Shown here: in pieces, positions 24,818 through 33,268 of the stretch | Layout: each line of letters opens with the position of its first letter | Position numbering within the stretch: position 1 is the stretch's first letter | DNA from: Oscillospiraceae bacterium | GTDB lineage: Bacteria; Bacillota; Clostridia; Oscillospirales; Ruminococcaceae | Assembly: GCA_030539275.1 (NCBI GenBank) | Contig: JAUNSK010000003.1 | Coordinates: forward strand, 1-64,000 | DNA length: 64,000 nucleotides | Reading direction: 5' to 3' | The notes under the pieces: model-generated | Database searches by the model: none | What the model was told of the DNA's origin: nothing | Seen by the model: only the letters and a program-made list of their open reading frames with translations | Program-made: the position numbers and the translations under genes

Positions 24818-25453
24818 ATGGATAACACAAATGAAGTACAGGAAATAATTAATCAGGCTATTACAACAATTCAGCAGGTAGCAACCGATGCAATAAAAGC
24901 TTTGGGAAATATCGCTCCTGCTCCTACGATTGCACCTATACCCAAAAAGGTAGAAGATAGCTATAACAGCGAAGATGGTAGTGCTTACTATATAATAGAC
25001 TGTAATGGACGCATCCAAGATGACTGTTTCGGTGGATATACCTATGACAGGATGAGAGCAGAATCTCACAGATGTTTTAAAAATAAAGAAATGGCAGAAC
25101 TTTACCTCAAAAAAAATCAGCCATTGCTTGATATGATGTACTTTAAAGAGTGCTATGACATTAACTATAAGCCAGATTTAAATGATATGGCAGAAACAAA
25201 GTATTCTATATTGTTTGATGTAGACTTATCTAAGTTCATAACATGTACATCTAATTCTTTTTACTATCCATCAATTGTTTTCTTCTCAAGTGAAGAAATA
25301 GCTGCTAAATGTGCAGACTGGATGAACGACAGGTTGTCTTGTAAAAAGTCAAGTAAAATGTACAACTTTTCGCCAAGAAATGTACAAGAAATTTTTCGCC
25401 ACAAAATGTACAAGTCAGTGCGTAATGGATTTGCGGTGAGACAAGCGGTATGA
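24818..25453 (+). pseudogene. Hypothetical element gene cut off by an IS21 remnant
   Basis: The frame runs 211 codons, but only about the first 178 look native. From about 25,352 on the codons read through IS21-type terminal repeats, giving the tail after SSKM. The native part begins with a helical Gln/Ile-rich stretch, a proline-rich linker (IAPAPTIAPIPKK), and an aromatic, Cys-containing domain (DCNGRIQDDCFGGYTYDRMR). The middle resembles phage proteins that present YYIID and YLKKNQPLLDMM segments, but no family was named. The true C-terminus is lost. Confidence 0.65.
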
Positions 25454-25565
25454 ATCTCCTGCCATCGTAATGATTTCACAATGATGGATAAGCCTGTCCA
25501 AAATTGCAGTCGTAATTGTTGCGTCGCCCATGAAATCGATCCATTCATCAAACCCCTTGTATGAG
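25352..25565 (-). mobile_element. IS21-family remnant: terminal repeats and IstB C-terminus
   Basis: Three TGTACA-centred repeats at 25359, 25381 and 25407, two of them followed by TTTTCGCCA, are the multiple terminal repeats typical of an IS21-family end. Next to them on the minus strand (25415-25565) is the end of IstB, readable as [20 protein letters not shown], then [10 protein letters not shown] and GDSYRL, with stop at 25417-25415. The remaining istB, istA and the other end are absent. The fragment inserted into the preceding gene and was later deleted from its right side. Confidence 0.85.
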
Positions 25566-25629
25566 GGAAATGTTTATGAATAGAAAAATGAAGAGATAAT
25601 GATACAAATTATAGAAAGGAGTATTATAG

Positions 25630-25830
25630 TTGAACAATCTTTCTGCTACAGAATTACCTGTACTTCTCAGAGCATCTGATGTAAAAGTCTATCTTGGATG
25701 TAATGATAATAAATTATATGCTTTACTTAAAAGACGTGATTTCCCCTCATTCAGGATAGATCGTAAATGGTATGTCGACAAAGAAGAATTTATTGCTTGG
25801 ATGAAAAAGAGCATGGTTAAAAAGAAATAA
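25630..25830 (+). CDS. Excisionase-like helix-turn-helix protein
   Basis: A 66-residue MerR/Xis-type DNA-binding protein. The helix-turn-helix is LRASDVKVYLGCNDNKLYAL; the wing is FPSFRIDRKWYVDKEEFIAWM, the usual pattern of excisionase-family proteins. It starts at TTG 25630, eight bases after AAAGGAG. It is the last gene before attR, where recombination directionality factors are often found. The partner integrase is not in the window. Confidence 0.75.
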   Translation: MNNLSATELPVLLRASDVKVYLGCNDNKLYALLKRRDFPSFRIDRKWYVDKEEFIAWMKKSMVKKK

Positions 25831-25908
25831 ACTCACTTACATACATCAACTCACAAACGAACTCACAAAAATATTTTTTAAATATAAACTCACAATAAAC
25901 TCACAAAT
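25829..25908 (+). repeat. Five AACTCAC direct repeats, likely integrase or Xis arm sites
   Basis: Copies of AACTCAC(AAA) start at 25829 (variant), 25848, 25860, 25887 and 25898. They lie between the excisionase-like gene and the tRNA fragment, as do the arm-type binding sites of tyrosine recombinases. Confidence 0.65.
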
Positions 25909-25958
25909 TCAGAAAACATGTTCTTCAAACGGCTTAACTACGTGGGTTAAAAAAATGT

Positions 25959-26019
25959 AACGTTGGACTTAAAATCCCTCGGTAGCGATATCGTACCGGT
26001 TCAAGTCCGGTCAGCGGCA
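25959..26019 (+). tRNA. 3' part of tRNA-Leu(UAA), right attachment site (attR)
   Basis: From the anticodon loop (CTTAAAA, anticodon TAA at 25969-25971) to the discriminator the sequence is a normal class II tRNA-Leu: long variable arm, T stem ACCGG (25995) with CCGGT (26007), acceptor strand CAGCGGC and A at 26019; CCA is not encoded. No 5' half precedes it, and the left side of the anticodon stem pairs poorly. The element-host junction is therefore at the anticodon stem, near 25964. The intact gene should be rebuilt at the far left end. Confidence 0.85.
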
Positions 26020-26028
26020 TTAAATTTG

Positions 26029-26074
26029 GAAGTCCTTAAATAACGTAAATACGTTGTTTAAGGACTTTTTTTAT
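26029..26074 (+). terminator. Intrinsic terminator of the tRNA gene
   Basis: AAGTCCTTAAA pairs with TTTAAGGACTT, with further pairing AACGTA/TACGTT inside, and TTTTT follows. It ended the original tRNA transcript and now shields the host region from element transcription. Confidence 0.8.
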
Positions 26075-26117
26075 ATCTAAACATATGTTCTTAATCAGCT
26101 TTTCTGTAATTCTCACC

Positions 26118-26268
26118 CACATACTTTCACAACGGGTATTATCTCAAGCTCATTTTCATGAGTTACTGAGATAACGTGATATTTAGCAGGTACCCTGACT
26201 TTACAGCAATCTTCCTCAAAAACTTAAATCTTTTCCCCAAATAATGCCTTTATTATTGGTATATCGTC
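26118..26268 (-). pseudogene. Possible minus-strand gene remnant
   Basis: The minus strand reads KALFGEKI, a stop, then VFEEDCCKVRVPAKYHVISV and ENELEIIPVVKVCG to a stop. The composition is protein-like but there is no start and one internal stop. Otherwise the 26,075-26,376 stretch holds nothing recognisable. Confidence 0.25.
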
Positions 26269-26376
26269 AACATGAACGATTACAGGTACTTTCAGGAAAA
26301 TAAATTGACTAAAAAGAGGGAGCAAGGTATAATAAAGTATTACTTAACAATAACAGAAGGACCGGTGGATTATTTA

Positions 26377-29300
26377 ATGATAAACTTTGCGCTTACCGTA
26401 CCTCAGACAAATATATTAAATCTACTGCGGTATTACTCAAACACAAGCATATCAAATATATGCGGTGCGGTATTGTTTGACAGAATGTATGATAAAGACA
26501 TTCTTGAGCAGACAGTCAACGAAGAAATCCGTTTACAGCAAGGACTGCGAATACGTTTTTGCGAATGTGACGGCAGAACGGTGCAGTACATACATGAGTA
26601 TAACTACGTTAAATTTGATTATAAAGAGTTTATCAGCACAGATGAGATGCATAGTTTCGGCGAGGAATATGCGCGGCGTTCATTTTCGCTTAATAATTCA
26701 CAGATGTTCCGTATTACGCTTTTTGAACTTAACGGGAAATCAGGAGTAGTGATGTGTTCAAGTCATCTCATATCGGACGCATGGTCCTGCAGCGTTTTTA
26801 CTGCGGATATTATACAGATATATAACTGCCTTGAGCAGAAAAAATGTGGTGAGGTGCCTTGTCAAAGCTACACAGACTACATTTTGGACGAGAACAGATA
26901 TTTCAATTCCTCACAATATATAAGTGACAAGGTTTTCTGGATAAATAAATACAGAGAAAAGCCCGAAAACAGCCCGATAAAACTTGTGCGGACTGCAACA
27001 TGCGGGGTGGAGGCAAAACGATATATAACGACTTTGTCAGCCAGACTGTCGGACCGTACCGACGAATTCTGCAAAGGAAGCGCAATATCGCAGGCTGTTG
27101 TTTTTGAAGCGGCGGTAATAGCATATCTTTCATTAATCAATCCGAAAAACAGCTCAGTCACCATAGGCATACCTGTTCTTAACCGAAAAAGTATTAAGGA
27201 GAAAAGAACAATAGGAATGTATGTATCCACCGTTCCGCTTACAGTCAGTATTTCTGCCGGAGAATCACTGATGTCGCTGTGCTCAAAGATTTCAGACATT
27301 CACAGGCAGGTATTCAGACACAGGATGTATCCTTACAGTAATATTTTGCGCGATATTCGCTCGAACACCGGATTTTCGGGAAATCTGTACGACGTTCTGG
27401 TAAGCTGTCAGAATGCGAAAACAAATATTGAGGCGTCAACCGACTGGTTTTCAAACGGGTTCAGTGAAGTTCCGTTTTCCTTTCATATTGATAACCGTGA
27501 CAGCAAAACAGGATATACAATCACTGTAGATTATCAGACAGAATTGTTTATGAATGATGATGAAATACCAATGGTTGTGAATCGTCTGCTGCACATTATC
27601 AATCAGATAGTATCCGGTAATGATGTTTTACTGGATGACGTATCCATACTGCCTGATGATGAGTACGAAAAGATAGTCACACAGATCAATCATACAGACG
27701 CTGACTATTCCAGGGATAAGTGCGTTCATGAACTGTTCTGTGAAACTGCGAAAAATAACCGCGGCAAGACTGCACTTTTATTTGACGATATGAAATTTAC
27801 ATACGAGCGCCTTGACGAGATGTCAAACGCTGTTGCTCACCGCCTGCGTGAAAAAGGTATAAAGCCAAACGAAGTTGTGGGGATTATTGCAGTGAGAAGT
27901 CCGTACATTATAGTAGCGATGATGGGTATTCTGAAGTCCGGAGGGGCATATATGCCGGTGTCTCCGGAATATCCTGCCCAGCGGATCGACTTTATGCTGG
28001 AAACGGCGGGGTGCAGGCTTGCGCTGACATATGGCTGTTCCTGCAGGAACGCAGAAGAGATTCCTCTGCAGGAGATAGACTATACATTGAATACACAGCG
28101 TGTAGAAAATGTTAATCGTCCTGATGACCTTTGCTATGTTATTTTTACCTCCGGTTCGACCGGGAAACCCAAGGGAACCTCAGTTACGCACAGAAATGTC
28201 GTGAATTATTGTGCATGCAATGACTTCAATGTGTGCGGGAAGATAATCAGGGGCAATCATCACAGCATAGTCTCCGTCACAAACTTTATCTTTGATATTT
28301 TTGTTACGGAGAGCATATTTGCGCTGCTCAATGGCATAAAAATATACCTTGCAGACGATTCGCAGATTGTTTCGCAAAAGGAACTCAGCAGGCTTATCAG
28401 TGATAAAGGCATTGATATAATTCAGACAACACCGACAAAAATGAGAAGTTACATCCTCGACAAGAACAACCTTGGATTTCTGTCAACGCTTAAGATCATT
28501 ATTTTAGGAGGAGAAGAGTTTCCGGCGGATTTATATACAAAACTGCGTGAACACTCGCAAGCAGAGATCTATAATATCTACGGTCCTGCCGAAACGACAG
28601 TATGGTCGACCATTCAACTCATAAGCGACGGTAGGATTTCAATCGGTTTACCGATCGCCAACACACGGATATATATTCTTGGCTTAAACGGAAAGCCTGT
28701 TCCGATAGGGATAGCGGGGGAGCTCTGCATATCCGGCGACGGTGTCGGTAAAGGATACATTAATATGCCGGAGCTTACAGCCCAAAGGTTCCTATGCAGC
28801 ACATTTGCAGAAAGCGAAACGATTTACCGCACCGGTGACTTTGTCCGAATGAGAACCGACAACAGCATTGAGTTTCTCGGACGTATCGATACGCAGGTAA
28901 AAATACATGGTCTTCGTATTGAGCTGGGCGAAATAGAAAGCGTCATGAGCTGTTTTGACGGGATATGTCTTGCAGCGGTAACTGATAAATTATCCGACAG
29001 CGGCAGACAGTATCTGGCGGGATACTATACATCCGACGTCGAAATTGACGAAAAGAAGCTGTGCGATTATCTTGTTACAAAGCTTCCGTCATATATGGTT
29101 CCGAATTATTTCATGAGACTCTCCGAAATCCCTGTTACGCCGAGCGGAAAGATCGATAGAAAAAACCTTCCCATTCCTGATCTAAATTGCCTTTCAGCGG
29201 ATTATGAAGAGCCGGAAACGGAGAAAGAAAAAATACTCTGTGATATTGTTTCGGATCTGCTTGAAGTTGACCATGTCGGAGTAAACGACGATTTTTTTAT

Positions 29301-30132
29301 GCTGGGCGGCGACAGCCTCGGCTCAATTCAATATGTCACCCGGGCGCATGAGAAAGGTATTGAGTTTTCATTGCAGAGCATATCTGAGTGCCGTACCGTC
29401 AGAAAGCTGTGTTTGTACACCGAGAATCATTCGGACGAAAACATAAAGGAAGAGAGCTTTGATGAATATCCCGGAAAGCGGACAAGAGGCGATCTGCGTC
29501 TGTTTGGTGTGTTTGCGAAACTTACTAAGATGTTCTACAGATTTGAGGTTGACGGAATTGAAAACCTTGATAGAAACAAGGCATACATTTTCTGTCCTAA
29601 CCACGAAAGCGATCTTGACTGTATGTGGGTGTTGACTGCACTTGGCAAAGCGGTGAACATCAATAACATATGCGCGCTTATAGCGAGCGAACATCTGGAA
29701 AAAGCCGTTCATCGGAGAATTTTCAGGATAACGGGCGGCATTCCTCTGGACAGAAACGGTGATTTTGTTCCTGCAATGAAGCGAGCATTAAATGTGATCA
29801 TGGATATGAAGCATAGCCTTATCATTCATCCGGAAGGGACACGAACAAGAAATGGTGATCTTGGTATATTTAAAAAAGGAGCGGCATTGCTTTCAATAAA
29901 GTCGGGCTTAAGCGTTGTTCCCGTCTGCATAAACGGAGCTCACGACATCTTCCCGCCGGACAGAAAAGTACCGGGAATTATTAACTTCCGGATGCTGAAA
30001 AAATATCCGCTTCGTATTACGTTTGGTACACCAATAGAACCATACGGAAAGAATGAAAACATTATCACAGAGGAAATTCGCAGCATGATAATCAACATTA
30101 AATCAGGAGGCAGAGATGATTATAGGAATTGA
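26377..30132 (+). CDS. Mini-NRPS (C-A-T) fused to a PlsC-type acyltransferase
   Basis: A 1251-residue protein from ATG 26377, with GGTGG eight bases upstream; an earlier in-frame ATG (26272) has no such site. Order: condensation domain (about 1-430; active-site motif as SHLISDAWS), adenylation domain (about 450-930; TSGSTGKPKG, IYGPAETT, YRTGDF, TPSGKIDRKNLP), carrier domain (DDFFMLGGDSLGS with the phosphopantetheine Ser), then a PlsC/LPLAT domain (NHESDLD and HPEGTRTRNG). By-eye alignment to GrsA gives specificity residues D-I-T-Q-I-L-I-V-W-K, nearest to glycine codes. No thioesterase is present. A lipid-linked amino acid product is inferred, with the acyltransferase releasing or adding an acyl chain. 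Confidence 0.88.
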   Translation: MINFALTVPQTNILNLLRYYSNTSISNICGAVLFDRMYDKDILEQTVNEEIRLQQGLRIRFCECDGRTVQYIHEYNYVKFDYKEFISTDEMHSFGEEYARRSFSLNNSQMFRITLFELNGKSGVVMCSSHLISDAWSCSVFTADIIQIYNCLEQKKCGEVPCQSYTDYILDENRYFNSSQYISDKVFWINKYREKPENSPIKLVRTATCGVEAKRYITTLSARLSDRTDEFCKGSAISQAVVFEAAVIAYLSLINPKNSSVTIGIPVLNRKSIKEKRTIGMYVSTVPLTVSISAGESLMSLCSKISDIHRQVFRHRMYPYSNILRDIRSNTGFSGNLYDVLVSCQNAKTNIEASTDWFSNGFSEVPFSFHIDNRDSKTGYTITVDYQTELFMNDDEIPMVVNRLLHIINQIVSGNDVLLDDVSILPDDEYEKIVTQINHTDADYSRDKCVHELFCETAKNNRGKTALLFDDMKFTYERLDEMSNAVAHRLREKGIKPNEVVGIIAVRSPYIIVAMMGILKSGGAYMPVSPEYPAQRIDFMLETAGCRLALTYGCSCRNAEEIPLQEIDYTLNTQRVENVNRPDDLCYVIFTSGSTGKPKGTSVTHRNVVNYCACNDFNVCGKIIRGNHHSIVSVTNFIFDIFVTESIFALLNGIKIYLADDSQIVSQKELSRLISDKGIDIIQTTPTKMRSYILDKNNLGFLSTLKIIILGGEEFPADLYTKLREHSQAEIYNIYGPAETTVWSTIQLISDGRISIGLPIANTRIYILGLNGKPVPIGIAGELCISGDGVGKGYINMPELTAQRFLCSTFAESETIYRTGDFVRMRTDNSIEFLGRIDTQVKIHGLRIELGEIESVMSCFDGICLAAVTDKLSDSGRQYLAGYYTSDVEIDEKKLCDYLVTKLPSYMVPNYFMRLSEIPVTPSGKIDRKNLPIPDLNCLSADYEEPETEKEKILCDIVSDLLEVDHVGVNDDFFMLGGDSLGSIQYVTRAHEKGIEFSLQSISECRTVRKLCLYTENHSDENIKEESFDEYPGKRTRGDLRLFGVFAKLTKMFYRFEVDGIENLDRNKAYIFCPNHESDLDCMWVLTALGKAVNINNICALIASEHLEKAVHRRIFRITGGIPLDRNGDFVPAMKRALNVIMDMKHSLIIHPEGTRTRNGDLGIFKKGAALLSIKSGLSVVPVCINGAHDIFPPDRKVPGIINFRMLKKYPLRITFGTPIEPYGKNENIITEEIRSMIINIKSGGRDDYRN

Positions 30133-30703
30133 CGCTGACGGCGTACTAACGGACATGGCCGGATTCAACTGTAAATACGGGGAGATATTCTTCAAACGCA
30201 AACCCGTTGATCCTTTTGCTTATAAAACAGGCGATATGTTCGGAGTAGGGCACTCACAGGAGATCCTTTTCGGAACCAGATATTTCTATGAATACTGCTG
30301 CAAACTTCAGCCGAGGGAAGATGCTCAGGAAGTAAACCGGCAGCTATCAGATGACAGTCATCAGCTGTATGCCATCACAGCAAGAAAATATGCCGTCCAG
30401 CATAATCCGCTGGGATGGTTAAGCAGACATTTGTTTACCGGCTGGCTTAAGAAGAATGAGCTCCGCTTTGAGGACATTTTGTTCTGTACCGAAAGCAATA
30501 CTCCGGCAGAGAAGCTTGATTACTGCAAACGTATTTCCGCCGAAATCATGATAGATGATAATCCGGAGGTGGCGCTGTTTCTGGCTAGAAACGGCATGAC
30601 CGTACTGCTTTTCGATGCGCCGTACAATAAAGATATTGCTCATGAAAAAATCATTCGTGTATACGGATGGAAAGAGATATATAAATATGTAATTCAAACA
30701 TAA
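30116..30703 (+). CDS. HAD-like phosphatase, 5'(3')-nucleotidase type
   Basis: A 195-residue protein with the HAD nucleophile motif DADGVLTD at residues 5-12 and a late acidic motif MIDDNPEVALFL near 145-156, as in the NT5C / YorS-like 5'(3')-deoxyribonucleotidase and related HAD families. The start follows AGGAGG and overlaps the NRPS-PlsC end by 17 bases, so the two are co-translated. That suggests it works on the same pathway, e.g. dephosphorylating an intermediate. The true substrate is unknown. Confidence 0.75.
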   Translation: MIIGIDADGVLTDMAGFNCKYGEIFFKRKPVDPFAYKTGDMFGVGHSQEILFGTRYFYEYCCKLQPREDAQEVNRQLSDDSHQLYAITARKYAVQHNPLGWLSRHLFTGWLKKNELRFEDILFCTESNTPAEKLDYCKRISAEIMIDDNPEVALFLARNGMTVLLFDAPYNKDIAHEKIIRVYGWKEIYKYVIQT

Positions 30704-31269
30704 CTATCAGAAATTCTTTGTGAAGAATACTAATTTGATAAAAGAACAGGTGTATTATTGTATTAAGTGTAAAGCAGAGATTATTGGCACAACAGTCAAT
30801 AAAGATATTGATCAAGTAAAAGACTCAGACAGGCGTTAATGGTTTTATCTGATTTTGAAGCAGATTAATAAATAAATTGTATAAAAACATAAAAAAATGT
30901 ATATTAATAAATATTTTGGAATTATTATATAATAAAAACTAAAAAAATTTGTATAAAAAATGTATTGTGTTAAATGTAAGAAAATGCTATAATAATCTTG
31001 CTTGATATAATACTGGTTATGATGTAATAAAATACTTATAAATACAAAAATACAATCCAAGTGTATACAAATTTTATATATTGATATACTGCCTTTTTGC
31101 TTTATTGTATCAGGATAAAATACTTTTTTGCAATAATAGTATTTTAAAAACATATTATAATCATTATTAAACAAGCACTTGATATTCTGGCAAAATATTA
31201 CTTGACTATTAAAAAATACAATTTATGTTTACTTATAGTTAAAATAACTTACTTAGGAGGGAATTGTTA
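30704..31269 (+). other. AT-rich intergenic region
   Basis: No convincing gene. A 39-codon frame from GTG 30720 to TAA 30839 contains CIKCKAE and may be a degraded zinc-ribbon tail. The rest (30,840-31,200) is over 75% A+T by appearance. Near its end TTGACT (31202) and TATGTT (31224), 16 bp apart, may form the promoter of the peptidase gene. Confidence 0.4.
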
Positions 31270-31983
31270 ATGAAAAAGAAAACTATTTTATCCATAATGC
31301 TTGGACTTGTTGGCTCTGTTTGTATTGCTTCATCTTCTATGACAGTAGGTGCTAAAGATGTTCGTCTTACTAATATGTCTCAACATCCACAGGAGAAAAA
31401 TTATTGGTGCGGCTATTCTGCAATGCAGTCTGTTATTCAGCGTGAATCATATATAGGAAATCTAAGAAGTAATGCATACTATAATTTGAGTCAGACTGGT
31501 GTGGCAAACTATATGAGAGACTCGATGTATGTAGGTGATCCGTATAATGGTACTGAATGTCCTTGGTACAGCGGAAATCAAAGTGTAGATACAAATCAAA
31601 ATAATTATAAAGCTTCTAAGGCTTTGTCAAATATGTCTAATTTTCATTGGGTGGCATATGGATGCGGCACTACAGGAAGTGGCGATCTGTCATATAGCGA
31701 AGTTAAGTGGAGATTGGTTTCGACTTTAAACGCCGGTCATGGTTGTTTGATTAGCGGACGGTCAAACCCAAACGGATCTAGTTATTTACCAGGATATCCA
31801 AGTTATTTTGTGTGTCATTGGGTTGCAACAGACGGATATACTAATGATGGAAATTATATATGGATAATAGATCCTGCTGCACATGGAACAGGTGTTTCAT
31901 TTAGAGACAGTGTTAGTGCATATTATAAAGTTACACTTGAAAAAATAACAGACTTTGCTTGGTATCATGGAATAATGTGGTAA
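31270..31983 (+). CDS. Secreted C39-like (papain-fold) cysteine peptidase
   Basis: A 237-residue protein from ATG 31270 after TAGGAGGGAATTGTT. An N-terminal signal peptide ends near TVGA-KD (residue 27-29). Mature part: QHPQEKNYWCGYSAMQSV with likely nucleophile Cys 47, then CHWVATDGY with His 183 and WIIDPAAHG with Asp 201, the Cys-His-Asp order of C39-type peptidases. Here it stands alone, not fused to an ABC transporter. It may cleave peptides at the cell surface or act as a toxin-like effector. A hairpin and then a lipoprotein gene follow. Confidence 0.8.
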   Translation: MKKKTILSIMLGLVGSVCIASSSMTVGAKDVRLTNMSQHPQEKNYWCGYSAMQSVIQRESYIGNLRSNAYYNLSQTGVANYMRDSMYVGDPYNGTECPWYSGNQSVDTNQNNYKASKALSNMSNFHWVAYGCGTTGSGDLSYSEVKWRLVSTLNAGHGCLISGRSNPNGSSYLPGYPSYFVCHWVATDGYTNDGNYIWIIDPAAHGTGVSFRDSVSAYYKVTLEKITDFAWYHGIMW

Positions 31984-32011
31984 TCTATTAATAGAAGTTA
32001 ATCTAATATTG

Positions 32012-32045
32012 AGCCCCGGTTCTGTTGAAAACAGTAAACGGGGCT
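32012..32045 (+). terminator. Hairpin between peptidase and lipoprotein genes
   Basis: AGCCCCG (32012) pairs with CGGGGCT (32039), with an inner CTGTT/AACAG stem. Only a weak T-rich stretch follows, so it may be a partial terminator lowering downstream expression. Confidence 0.5.
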
Positions 32046-32078
32046 GATTATATTTATAGGTTCGAAAGGAAAACATTT

Positions 32079-33266
32079 ATGAAGAAAAAAATCTTTGCTT
32101 GTTTAATTATTGCATTAAGTTTATATTCATGTAATTCTCAGGGAGATTCAATATCAGAATCTGTACCAGACTCATCTGAAGTTACCTCAGCCACATCTGT
32201 AAGTACAACTGTTTCAGGTACTGACAGTGAAGCACACAATGATATCGAAAAAATTGAAAATGATAAAAAAGAATCAGAAAGCAAGTATGACATTAAAACA
32301 GATACAATACAAGCAGAGGATATTTATGACTGCAGCTATTTTACCATGCCTGAAACTATAAATGGATATAATTACTTCATATCCGGTATTAATCAGAATA
32401 AACTCATTGTTGCTTTATCTCAATCAGGGCAAGAAGAAGAACATATTGACTATCAGTATGGATTATATGATCTTACAAATGACAGTTACTGTGCTGTTAC
32501 AGATTTTATGACAGATGCTTTTTATTTATGTTCAGATGAACGATACTGGATATTCAGCAGTATAACTGATGAAGTTACAAGTTATATTTATTATGATACT
32601 GAGACTCAGACATCGGGTACAATTATTAATTTTGTTAATGATATAACACAAACTGCTGATGGTCCGATTATTAATGGTAACAGAATATATTTTGATGTGT
32701 ATAAGACAATTGATGATAATACAGCTATTCCTATGGTATATGAATATAATTCAGAAGATCAGAGTCTGAATCTGATTTATGAAAATGCAATGAAACCGAT
32801 GTGTTCTGAGGACAATCTGAGGGTAATCACATACAACGAAGAAAATCAAAAGTATGACAGAATTATCAGTGTAACAAATCCGGCTGAAGAGTGTTTTCAG
32901 AATAAAGACAAGTTGTTTGATATTTCATGCAGCAGCGGAAAAATAATTGGGATAGTAACTGATCATGGACGCACATATAGTGTTAAAGATCTTACTAGCT
33001 CACAGGAAATATTATCAACATATGAGGATAATGGTGATATGCTAGGAAATATGGCGGCGAATGACAACTTTGTATGTTGGTATGATATTACAGGCGAAAA
33101 TAATACCCCATGTGTTTATGATACTAAATACAAAAAAATAGTTACATTTGATAATATGTCACAGTGTTATTACAGAACATATATATATGATAAATATGGT
33201 CTAATATTTGATCAGGCTTCCGGAGAAAATTTTAAGATATGTCTGTTCAGTATTAAAGGAGAATGA
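32079..33266 (+). CDS. Lipoprotein with beta-propeller-like repeats
   Basis: A 395-residue protein; ATG 32079 follows GAAAGGAAAAC. A lipobox (SLYSC) anchors it at about Cys 18, followed by a Ser/Thr/Glu-rich linker to about residue 85. The rest has repeated strands such as YQYGLYDLTNDSYC, DERYWIFSS and TSYIYYDTETQTSG, like TolB or related propellers that report values and labels. No enzymatic motif was seen. It overlaps the next lipoprotein gene's ribosome binding site, and both may form one surface complex. Confidence 0.65.
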   Translation: MKKKIFACLIIALSLYSCNSQGDSISESVPDSSEVTSATSVSTTVSGTDSEAHNDIEKIENDKKESESKYDIKTDTIQAEDIYDCSYFTMPETINGYNYFISGINQNKLIVALSQSGQEEEHIDYQYGLYDLTNDSYCAVTDFMTDAFYLCSDERYWIFSSITDEVTSYIYYDTETQTSGTIINFVNDITQTADGPIINGNRIYFDVYKTIDDNTAIPMVYEYNSEDQSLNLIYENAMKPMCSEDNLRVITYNEENQKYDRIISVTNPAEECFQNKDKLFDISCSSGKIIGIVTDHGRTYSVKDLTSSQEILSTYEDNGDMLGNMAANDNFVCWYDITGENNTPCVYDTKYKKIVTFDNMSQCYYRTYIYDKYGLIFDQASGENFKICLFSIKGE

Positions 33267-33268
33267 AA

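Noticed and set aside
25829-25908. AACTCAC repeats considered as a CRISPR array
   Set aside because: The unit is only about ten bases, spacing is irregular (11-27 bases), and no cas genes are near. Position beside attR fits recombinase arm sites.
26272-26376. Upstream start (ATG 26272) of the NRPS gene
   Set aside because: No ribosome site precedes it, and the condensation domain begins only at about 26377, where GGTGG lies at proper distance.
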